Shown here in pieces: positions 1 to 6,775 of a stretch of DNA of 17,339 nucleotides. The first letter of the stretch is position 1; each line of letters starts with the position of its first letter. The position numbers and the translations under genes were made by a program. The notes under the pieces were generated by a model. The model searched no databases and was not told the origin of the DNA. It was given only the letters and a program-made list of their open reading frames with translations. This stretch comes from an uncultured Clostridia bacterium (lineage in GTDB: Bacteria; Bacillota; Clostridia; RGIG6154): assembly GCA_934446135.1 (NCBI GenBank), contig CAKSDT010000031.1, forward strand, positions 1-17,339, given 5' to 3'.

Positions 1-2533
1 TCAGTTACTATCTTTTCTTCTTATTTTCACAGTTGTTTTTTCAAATTTATTGATTGTAAGAAAGAATCTTAAAAACTTAAATCTTGAGAGGGGATTTTTG
101 GGAAATAAACTGATTCTTGTTTGTTTTTCAGCGGTTTTGTCACTATTTACTGCCTCCCTTATTTCATCTAATTTATATGAAAAATTATTTCTTTTCAAAA
201 ACTCAGTTTCGTTTGATTTAAAAGATCCTATATTTTTTAAAGATATATCGTACTATGTATTTAAAAGAGAATTTGTTGTTTCGGTTATAAGCAGTTGTAT
301 GTCTGTGTTCGGTATTTCCTTTTTACTTGTTTTGATTTCATATTTTTCTCTTTTCATAAGGCTTGGTGAAAGAACTGTAATCGATTTTATCAGTAATAAA
401 ATTTTAGTTGTGCATATTATGACTAATGCCATATTTTATTCAATATTTGCTGCAGTTTCTGTTTACATAAGCAGGGAAAATATACTATTCTCGAAGTTTG
501 CTTCCGAACTTACCGGTGCAGGTTTCATACAGGATAGAATTTTAGTGTTTTATTACTCTGTTTTGTCAGGTTTAGTTCTATTTTTTGCTGCATTGTTATT
601 TTATTCGTTAATTTCGGGAAAATACAAATTTATATTAAGATTCGCATTTACAATTGCTTTTATAATTGTTGCTGTAAATATTACAACATTTGTTCTGAAA
701 GTATTTTATGTATCGCCAAATGAGATTACTGTTGAAAGTGAATATATCGCAAATAACATTGCTTATACAAAAAAAGCATATAATATTGAAAAGATTGACG
801 AAACAGAGTATAAGTATGATATAAATAACACTAACAGCAACTATGACGAGGATACTCTCAATAACCTCAGGATACTTGATTACCAATCAACAATTACTGC
901 AACAAATCAATTGCAGGGACTTCGTAATTATTATCAGTTTAAGGATATGGATGTAACCTTATATGATATTAACGGATCTAAGAAAGCAGTTCTTTCGGGA
1001 GCGAGAGAACTTGATACATCAAATTTAAATGACAGTGCACATAATTATATAAACGACAAATTTCGTTATACACATGGATATGGCATTGTTATGGCTTCGC
1101 TTAATTCAATAAACGCAAACGGAGAGCCGGAATATTATGTTAAAGATATAAAACACAGTACTTCTGATTCGGATATTTTAGTTAAAGAACCCAGAATATA
1201 TTTTGGCGAACTCGAAAGTAATAATGTTATTGTCAATTCAACAATAAAGGAACTTGATTATCCGGAAGGTGCTAAGGATAAGGAATATTCATACAAGGGA
1301 AATGCCGGCATAAAACTTACACCCATCAACAGACTTGTTTTTGCATTAAAAACCGGGGACTTCAGAATGATTATTTCAAGGCAAGTTACTTCCGAAAGTA
1401 AATTACTTACAAATCAGAATATTATCGATAGACTAAATACAGTTGCACCGTTTATTAAGTTTGATAATGATGTATATGTTGTTGTTGATTCGGATGGAAG
1501 TCTTAAATGGATTGCTGACGGATACACATATACGGACAAATATCCGTATTCACAGTACTCGGACAATGTGAATTATATAAGAAATTCCGTAAAGGCGGTT
1601 GTAGACGCGTATAACGGAGATGTAAAACTTTATATAATTGATAAGTCTGATCCTATTGTAAAAGCGTATGATAATATATACCCGGGACTTTTTGAAAAAG
1701 AAGAATTGTCTTCTTACCTTAAGGGAAAACTTAAATATCCGGAATGGCTTTTTAGTGTTCAAAGCGAAATATATTCAAAATATCATATAAATGATGTAGA
1801 AACTTTTTATAACAAGAGTGATTTATATACAGTTGCAAATGAGAAATATTCTGATGAGGTTAAGACAATTGAACCGTATTATAATATTCTTAAACTCGAT
1901 GAGTATGGTGAAGATGCACAATTAGTTCTTATGCTCCCGTTTACACTTTATAACAGAGAAAATATGACTGCTTGGCTTTCTGTAGGTAATGAGGGGGAAA
2001 ATTACGGAAAACTTATTGCATACAGATTTCCTAAGGATGTAAATGTATACGGACCTCTGCAAATTGAGAATATGATTGATAATAATCCCGAGATTTCAAA
2101 AGAACTCACTCTTTGGGATTCCGGCGGTTCGAAAGTAATCAGGGGAAACTTGCTTATTATCCCTATAAACAATTCAATTTTGTATATTGAACCTGTTTAT
2201 CTTACCGCAGATAATAAAGCATCACTTCCTGAATTAAAGAGAGTTATAGCGGTTTATGGCAATAATGTCATAATGGCAGATAATGTGTCTGATGCAATTA
2301 AAAAATCTATGGGTATAAGTTTTATACAAAGAGATGATACAACCGAAGTGACATCCGTTGATATAACTTCTCAAGACGATAAATCTGATATACAGGCAGA
2401 CAGATTGATTGAAATATATGATGAAATCGAAAAAAACTTTAAAAGCGGAGATTGGGAAGCATTCGGCACTTCGCTGAACAGTCTGAAAAGTTATGTTGAT
2501 GAATTAAAAGATAAAAATAGTATTGACAAATGA
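1..2533 (+). CDS. UPF0182 family large membrane protein, N-terminus cut by window edge
   Basis: The frame is open from base 2 to the TGA at 2531-2533, giving 843 visible residues. The true start lies left of the window, and the TTG at 50 is only an internal codon. About six hydrophobic helices fill roughly the first 235 residues. A large soluble, probably extracytoplasmic, region follows. UPF0182 (COG1615) hallmarks are visible: DPIFFKDISYYVF after the second helix, a NNIAYTKKAYNI segment at the start of the soluble part, PEYYVKDI, PRIYFGE, and DGSLKWIADGYTYTDKYPYS. The C-terminus (GDWEAFGTSL and an acidic helix) matches the usual family end, so this TGA is probably a genuine stop. Family members are about 900 residues long, so perhaps 50-80 are missing here. 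The biochemical function of the family is unknown. A promoter and terminator follow immediately, so it is not co-transcribed efficiently with ylxM. Confidence 0.9.
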   Translation, partial: QLLSFLLIFTVVFSNLLIVRKNLKNLNLERGFLGNKLILVCFSAVLSLFTASLISSNLYEKLFLFKNSVSFDLKDPIFFKDISYYVFKREFVVSVISSCMSVFGISFLLVLISYFSLFIRLGERTVIDFISNKILVVHIMTNAIFYSIFAAVSVYISRENILFSKFASELTGAGFIQDRILVFYYSVLSGLVLFFAALLFYSLISGKYKFILRFAFTIAFIIVAVNITTFVLKVFYVSPNEITVESEYIANNIAYTKKAYNIEKIDETEYKYDINNTNSNYDEDTLNNLRILDYQSTITATNQLQGLRNYYQFKDMDVTLYDINGSKKAVLSGARELDTSNLNDSAHNYINDKFRYTHGYGIVMASLNSINANGEPEYYVKDIKHSTSDSDILVKEPRIYFGELESNNVIVNSTIKELDYPEGAKDKEYSYKGNAGIKLTPINRLVFALKTGDFRMIISRQVTSESKLLTNQNIIDRLNTVAPFIKFDNDVYVVVDSDGSLKWIADGYTYTDKYPYSQYSDNVNYIRNSVKAVVDAYNGDVKLYIIDKSDPIVKAYDNIYPGLFEKEELSSYLKGKLKYPEWLFSVQSEIYSKYHINDVETFYNKSDLYTVANEKYSDEVKTIEPYYNILKLDEYGEDAQLVLMLPFTLYNRENMTAWLSVGNEGENYGKLIAYRFPKDVNVYGPLQIENMIDNNPEISKELTLWDSGGSKVIRGNLLIIPINNSILYIEPVYLTADNKASLPELKRVIAVYGNNVIMADNVSDAIKKSMGISFIQRDDTTEVTSVDITSQDDKSDIQADRLIEIYDEIEKNFKSGDWEAFGTSLNSLKSYVDELKDKNSIDK

Positions 2534-2551
2534 TATATAATAATGTATAAT
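2523..2551 (+). promoter_or_regulatory. Consensus SigA promoter for the ylxM-ffh operon
   Basis: TTGACA at 2523-2528 and TATAAT at 2546-2551 are both perfect consensus hexamers separated by 17 bases. The -35 lies inside the last codons of the UPF0182 gene. Transcription should start near 2558, which falls inside the left arm of the terminator hairpin at 2552-2578. Transcripts made from this promoter therefore lack most of that arm and should escape termination. Confidence 0.85.
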
Positions 2552-2586
2552 ACCTGTAAAGTGTTTTGCTTTACAGGTGTTTTTTT
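2552..2586 (+). terminator. Intrinsic terminator after the UPF0182 gene
   Basis: A perfect 10-bp stem (ACCTGTAAAG at 2552-2561 with CTTTACAGGT at 2569-2578) encloses a 7-base loop and is followed by G and then a run of seven T at 2580-2586. It should stop readthrough from the upstream gene. It sits between the -10 box of the ylxM promoter and the ylxM ribosome binding site. Confidence 0.85.
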
Positions 2587-2599
2587 GAAAGGTAATATT

Positions 2600-2935
2600 A
2601 TGGACGATATGCTGTATTTATCTTTGCTCTTTGAGTATTATTCAGAACTTTTGACCGAGAGGCAAAGAGATGTTTGTGATATGTATATTAATCAAAATCT
2701 TTCTTTAGGTGAGATTTCATTGAACCTCGGAATATCAAGACAGGGTGTTCGTGAATGCCTTGTTAAAGCAGAAAAACTATTAAACGGTTATGAAATAAAG
2801 TTGAAAATGTATGAAAAGAGTCAAAAGATTAATGCTGCGTTAGGCAAAATTTCAGATGTTTGTTACCGTTTAAAGGATAAAGAAAACGCAGAAATTATTG
2901 TGAAATTGGCGAATGAAATAGAGGAACTTATATAA
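2600..2935 (+). CDS. ylxM: YlxM family (UPF0122) DNA-binding-like protein, SRP-associated
   Basis: This 111-residue protein matches the UPF0122/YlxM family, which is almost always encoded next to ffh or ftsY in Bacillota and is thought to modulate the signal recognition particle. The N-terminal half holds a sigma-region-4-like helix-turn-helix: LTERQRDVCDMYI, then LSLGEISLNLGISRQGVREC. The rest is a charged helix. I chose the ATG at 2600 because GAAAGG at 2587-2592 is a good ribosome binding site and the protein then starts MDDMLYLSLLFEYY, as family members do. An in-frame ATG at 2543 would put the terminator hairpin inside the gene and lies upstream of the predicted transcription start, so it is rejected. 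The stop is 10 bases before ffh, with the ffh ribosome binding site between, so the two are probably co-translated. Confidence 0.9.
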   Translation: MDDMLYLSLLFEYYSELLTERQRDVCDMYINQNLSLGEISLNLGISRQGVRECLVKAEKLLNGYEIKLKMYEKSQKINAALGKISDVCYRLKDKENAEIIVKLANEIEELI

Positions 2936-2945
2936 GGAGATTTTT

Positions 2946-4277
2946 ATGGCATTTGACAGTCTCAGTGAAAAACTGAATGAAGTTTTTAAAAAAATCAGAG
3001 GTAGGGGCAAAGTTTCTGAAAGTGATGTAAGAGATACTATGAAGATGGTTAAACTGGCACTTTTAGAAGCGGATGTTAACTTTCGGGTAGTTAGACAATT
3101 CATAAATTCTGTCACAGAAAAAGCGATTGGCTCTGAGGTTTTGGAAAGCCTTACACCGGGTCAGCAAATAATAAAAATAGTTAATGAACAGTTGATTGAT
3201 TTGATGGGTGGGGAAGTTCACAAACCGGTTATTTCATCTAAAAGTCCGACAGTTTATATGCTTATGGGACTTCAGGGTGCAGGTAAAACAACAACCTGTG
3301 CAAAAATTGCGAAATATTTTATTAAGCAAAATAAGAAAGTTTTGCTTGTTGCTTGTGATATATACAGACCGGCTGCAATCAAGCAGTTGAAAGTTGTAGG
3401 CGAACAGGTTGGTGCCGAGGTGTATACATCTGATATTAAAAATGCACCTAAAATTTCAATTCAGGCATTAGAATATGCTAAAACACATAGTTTTGATTTT
3501 GTTATTATTGATACTGCAGGAAGACTTCATATTGATGAACAACTTATGCAGGAACTTCTTGAAATTAAAGCAGCAGTTCAGCCTACGGAGATATACCTTG
3601 CTCTTGACTCGATGACAGGACAGGATGCAGTTAATGTTGCTAAATCTTTTGATGAACAAATCGGTATAGATGCCGCAATTCTTACAAAACTTGACGGTGA
3701 TACAAGGGGCGGTGCTGCGTTGTCAATTAAGGCGGTTGTAGGCAAGCCGATAGTTTTTTGCGGTCATGGCGAAAAATTGGATGATTTAGAACTCTTTTAC
3801 CCGGATAGAATGGCATCAAGAATTTTAGGAATGGGAGATGTTCTTACACTTATTGATAAGGCACAAGAGGCGTTTGATGAGAAAAAGGCACTTGAACTTG
3901 AAAAAAAGATTAAATCTCAGACTTTTGATCTTAATGATTTTCTTGAGCAGTTCCAGCAGATGAAGAATATGGGACCGTTAGATCAACTTATGGGAATGGT
4001 TCCCGGTGTGGATAAAAAAGCATTAAAGAATGTTTCGATTGACGAGAAAAAAATGGCACAGACAGAGGCTATCATTAAATCAATGACGAAAAGAGAACGG
4101 GAACGCCCGGATATTATAAATTATAGCAGAAGAAAAAGAATTGCTGATGGAAGCGGAACAACGGTTTCCCAAGTAAATGCTTTGCTAAAACAATTTGAAC
4201 AAATGCAGAAAATGATGAAACAGTTTACAAATCCGAAGAAAATGAAAAAACTCGGCGGATTTAAACTTCCATTTTAA
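2946..4277 (+). CDS. ffh: Signal recognition particle GTPase Ffh (SRP54)
   Basis: Ffh binds the SRP RNA and signal peptides of nascent membrane and secreted proteins, then docks with FtsY at the membrane through paired GTPase domains. The 443-residue product has the full NG-M layout. An N-terminal helical bundle covers about residues 1-90. The G domain has the P-loop GLQGAGKT (108-115), DIYRPAA starting at 138, DTAGRL (189-194) and TKLDGD (247-252). The M domain begins near residue 325 and contains the SRP-RNA-binding basic region RERERPDIINYSRRKRIADGSG, followed by a methionine-rich tail. Length is normal for bacterial Ffh. A strong ribosome binding site (AAGGAG) precedes the ATG. It is the second gene of the operon started by the promoter at 2523-2551. 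No ftsY is present in the window. Confidence 0.98.
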   Translation: MAFDSLSEKLNEVFKKIRGRGKVSESDVRDTMKMVKLALLEADVNFRVVRQFINSVTEKAIGSEVLESLTPGQQIIKIVNEQLIDLMGGEVHKPVISSKSPTVYMLMGLQGAGKTTTCAKIAKYFIKQNKKVLLVACDIYRPAAIKQLKVVGEQVGAEVYTSDIKNAPKISIQALEYAKTHSFDFVIIDTAGRLHIDEQLMQELLEIKAAVQPTEIYLALDSMTGQDAVNVAKSFDEQIGIDAAILTKLDGDTRGGAALSIKAVVGKPIVFCGHGEKLDDLELFYPDRMASRILGMGDVLTLIDKAQEAFDEKKALELEKKIKSQTFDLNDFLEQFQQMKNMGPLDQLMGMVPGVDKKALKNVSIDEKKMAQTEAIIKSMTKRERERPDIINYSRRKRIADGSGTTVSQVNALLKQFEQMQKMMKQFTNPKKMKKLGGFKLPF

Positions 4278-4310
4278 GGAAGTATAAATATATTTTAGGA
4301 GGAATTATAA

Positions 4311-4556
4311 ATGGCAGTAAAAATCAGATTAAGAAGAATGGGTTCTAAGAAAGCACCTTTCTACAGAGTTGTTGTAGCGGATTCAAGATATCCGAGAGAT
4401 GGAAGATTTATTGAAGAAATCGGAACAGTTAATCCCTTAAAGGACCCTGCTGAAATCAAAATTGATGCTGACAAGGCAGCAGAATGGATTAAAAACGGTG
4501 CACAGCCTACAGATACTGTAAAGGCAATGCTTAAAAACTTAAACATTATAAAATAA
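4311..4556 (+). CDS. rpsP: 30S ribosomal protein S16
   Basis: The 81-residue product begins [20 protein letters not shown], the highly conserved S16 start, and continues with [20 protein letters not shown] and the usual [15 protein letters not shown] segment. S16 is an early-binding protein of the 30S subunit body that stabilises 16S rRNA helices. The length is typical. An excellent AGGAGG site lies just before the ATG, as expected for a highly expressed ribosomal protein. It sits between ffh and khpA, the standard Bacillota position, and is intact, in contrast to the three genes that follow it. Confidence 0.98.
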   Translation: MAVKIRLRRMGSKKAPFYRVVVADSRYPRDGRFIEEIGTVNPLKDPAEIKIDADKAAEWIKNGAQPTDTVKAMLKNLNIIK

Positions 4557-4570
4557 TCAGAGGTAATAGT

Positions 4571-4778
4571 ATGCAGGAATTACTTATTGAAATAGCAAAA
4601 TCACTGGTTGACCATCCGGATGAGGTTGTGGTTACAACTGTTGAAAAAGAAAATCTTACCGTTCTTCAATTGCAAGTTGCAAAAGATGATATGGGTAAGG
4701 TTAGCACAGGCTATCAGAACAATTGTTAAAGCAGCCGCAGTTACTGAAAATAAAAAAGTTGCGGTTGATATTTTGTAA
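4571..4778 (+). pseudogene. khpA: KhpA-like KH-domain RNA-binding protein, broken by a ~20-nt deletion
   Basis: Translation from the ATG at 4571 gives a clear KhpA (YlqC) N-terminus, MQELLIEIAKSLVDHPDEV, up to MGKV at codon 44. It then goes out of frame and stops at 4727-4729 after 52 residues. From 4704 a different frame encodes the family's normal C-terminal part, AQAIRTIVKAAAV through VAVDIL, ending at TAA 4776-4778. The KH signature expected between them (I-G-R-x-G-R-x) is missing. Adding 20 bases would restore a 75-residue protein, the usual KhpA length. KhpA works with KhpB as a small RNA-binding pair affecting cell division and RNA stability. Without the GxxG loop this copy cannot be a normal KH protein. 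A single deletion in otherwise well preserved sequence suggests either a recent event or a sequence error. Confidence 0.85.
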
Positions 4779-4782
4779 TAAT

Positions 4783-5277
4783 ATGATTAACAGTTCTGTT
4801 TTAGAAGCGGGTAAGATATGTAATGTCCATGGGTTGAAAGGAACACTTAAAATTCAACCCTGGACCGATTCACCCGAAGTGTTTGAAAGTTTTAGATATA
4901 TAATTATAGATGATGTTAAGCACAAAGTCTTAAGTGTAAAATATCATAAATCAAGTGTTTTGGTTAATCTTAAAGGGATTGACTCTATTGATGTTGCCCA
5001 GAAATATGTTAATAAAATTGTTTATTGCATGAAGAACGACTTAAAACTCAGCAAAGACACATATTTTGTTACAGATTTAATTGGGTGTGAAGTAATCTCT
5101 GATGACGGTTTTTCAGGAATTTTATGCAATGTAATAAGAACCGGGAGTGCAGATGTTTACGAAATTAAGAGTAATGAAGGAAAAGATGTTTATATTGCAG
5201 CAATATGAGATAACATCTTAAATATAGATATTGAGAATAAAATTATCAAAGTTAGAATTCCGGAGGATATGAATTAA
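4783..5277 (+). pseudogene. rimM: Ribosome maturation factor RimM with a premature in-frame TGA
   Basis: RimM helps assemble the head of the 30S subunit and binds S19. From the ATG at 4783 the product reads MINSSVLEAGKICNVHGLKG, a typical RimM start, with the YFVTDLIGCEV linker to the PRC-barrel domain near residue 100. Codon 142 is TGA (5206-5208). The same frame then continues with DNILNIDIENKIIKVRIPED to TAA 5275-5277, which is the normal RimM C-terminus (about 164 residues in total). The stop removes the last barrel strands, about 22 residues. No ribosome binding site is visible before 4783. The start is 4 bases after the khpA stop, so translation probably depended on ribosomes finishing khpA, which the khpA frameshift would disturb. 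The TAA overlaps the trmD ATG by one base (TAATG). Confidence 0.85.
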
Positions 5278-6716
5278 TGAGATTTGTCATTCTTACCCTT
5301 TTCCCGGAATTTTTTTCTGGGATTTTAGAAAACAGTGTAACAGGGAATGCTGCCAAAAAAGGTATTCTTAACTTTAATTTTGTCAACATCAGAGATTTTG
5401 CAAATGACAAACATAACAGAGTTGATGATTATCCGTTTGGTGGCGGACAAGGTATGCTCATCAAACCGCAACCTGTTTTTAATGCTTATAATTATGTGAC
5501 GAGTGAACTTGGCGAAAAGCCGTATACTATCTATATGTCTCCGAGAGGAAAAGTTTTCAACCAGAAGACTGCCTGCAATCTTGCCGAAAAAAAGCATATA
5601 GTAATTATTTGCGGTCATTATGAATGATTTGAACAAAGGGTAATTGATGAAATCTGCGATGATGAAATTTCCATTGGGGATTTTGTTTTAACAGGCGGTG
5701 AAATTGCTGCACTTGCAGTTTGTGATGCTGTATCAAGGCTTGTTCCGGGTGTTTTGAGTGAAGAAGAGTCATATGAAGACGAATCGCATTATAACGGACT
5801 TTTGGAATTTTCCCAGTATACAAGGCCGAGAGTTTTTAACGGAATAAAAGTGCCGGATGTACTTTTATCGGGAAATGATGCACAAATTAAGAGTTGGAAA
5901 TATTCTGACAGTGTGGCGATTACAAAATTAAACAGGCCGGATATGTATGAAAATAAATTTGGTAAAACCGTTGATAATAAATATGTTTTTAAAAATAAAA
6001 TTACTTTGTTATTTATTGGTGATAATAAGGATATTAATTATATTGTTTCGGATGTTGTGGGCAAAGTCAAATCAACCGGCGTAATAATCGATGATATATT
6101 AATCAATGAAATTCCGTCAGATTTAGACAAAACTGTACTTATAGTTTGCGGTCAAAATGAATTCGATTTTTCGAATTTGCCGAATAATAAATCAAACAGG
6201 AATATGATTTTTGGGTTGAGGGAGCGATCGATGCTTTTACTCGATGATAAACCGGTTAATTTTAAAAATTACAACGGTAAAATTAAATTTTTGACTTCGT
6301 CAGAAATTAAAAATGAAATTTTAAGTTTTGCTTCCGCACTTGATATAAATGATGATTTTATCGGTTTAAGCAATCAGTATGGATTGTGTAAAATCAAGTT
6401 ACTTAAACCGCTGCCGTATGATGCGTATGAAAACAATATTTCTAAGTTTAATGGCTATACAATCAATGATTTGTTTCTGTTTGATGCAAATAAGTTTCCG
6501 ACCGTAGATAAATACACTCTTATTACCGAGAAGATGGCATATGATGCGGAAATATTTAGTGTAAAGACAAAACTTTTTGGAAGAAAGTTTTGTTTGGCGG
6601 TTAAAAACTTTGATAAGATTTTAAACAAAATGTCAGGGAGTATTGTGGGTATCATCCCAAAGGATGTTACAAAACAATATAATCTGGCAATTAATTTTAA
6701 GTATAATGTCGAATAA
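5277..6716 (+). pseudogene. trmD: tRNA (guanine-37-N1)-methyltransferase TrmD, interrupted by TGA, with a C-terminal extension
   Basis: TrmD methylates G37 of tRNAs using SAM and prevents +1 frameshifting. It is normally essential. The frame starts MRFVILTLFPEFF behind a GGAGG site (5262-5266). It shows GGGQGM (55-60), SPRGK (88-92) and CGHYE (112-116), then TGA at codon 117 (5625-5627). Past the TGA the same frame resumes with FEQRVIDEICDDEISIGDF, LTGGE, HYNGLLEF and QYTRPRVFNG, and the TrmD domain ends near residue 225. Family members read GHYEGFD/E here, so TGA replaces an invariant glycine of the trefoil knot. One base change from GGA would explain it. The frame then runs on to TAA 6714-6716, 479 codons against the usual ~240. 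Read literally, only a 116-residue fragment (5277-5627) is made, plus a possible product from the GTG at 5754, which lacks a convincing ribosome binding site. Confidence 0.88.
5952..6716 (+). other. Unrecognised ~254-residue extension fused in frame to TrmD
   Basis: After RPDMYE, where TrmD normally ends, the frame continues for about 254 residues with no stop, ribosome binding site or good internal ATG, so it is a fusion rather than a separate gene. It opens with alternating hydrophobic and charged segments that look alpha/beta (KITLLFIGDN, TVLIVCGQNEF, MIFGLRERSMLLLDDK). It ends with a part containing LFLFDANKFPTVDKYTL and GSIVGIIPKDVTKQYN. I recognise no catalytic motif and no named family. 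The resemblance of the first half to Mur-ligase-like folds is too weak to claim. Codon use matches the neighbours. rplS, the usual gene after trmD, is absent. Confidence 0.6.
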
Positions 6717-6718
6717 TC

Positions 6719-6747
6719 TTGAAATTTCGGTATATAAGTGTTATTAT
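6719..6747 (+). promoter_or_regulatory. Probable SigA promoter upstream of recJ
   Basis: TTGAAA at 6719-6724 and TATTAT at 6742-6747 are spaced by 17 bases, each one mismatch from consensus. It begins right after the trmD-frame stop and predicts a transcript starting near 6754, some 20 bases before the recJ start. No terminator is seen between trmD and recJ, so readthrough is also possible. The stretch is very AT-rich, which lowers confidence. Confidence 0.5.
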
Positions 6748-6775
6748 TATATATTATATCAGAAAGGAGAATGTT

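Noticed and set aside
4695..4730. Programmed ribosomal frameshift in khpA
   Set aside because: No slippery heptamer is seen at the junction, and shifting frame would not supply the missing GxxG residues.
4723..4782. Upstream extension of rimM starting at 4723
   Set aside because: The extra 20 residues are an off-frame reading of the khpA C-terminal codons. RimM homology begins at 4783.
5625..5627. Selenocysteine insertion at the trmD TGA
   Set aside because: The family has glycine here, not cysteine, and no convincing stem-loop follows directly.
4571..5640. Alternative genetic code (UGA as Gly or Trp)
   Set aside because: TGA appears to be a genuine stop for the UPF0182 gene at 2531. All other recognised genes have no internal TGA, Trp is encoded by TGG, and the khpA break is a deletion that no code change explains. 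It is retained only as a hypothesis to test.
6120..6170. LIVCGQNEF in the TrmD extension as a degenerate repeat of IIVICGHYE-FE in the TrmD knot
   Set aside because: The similarity covers about nine residues at a strand end, and no other TrmD motif recurs, so it is probably chance.
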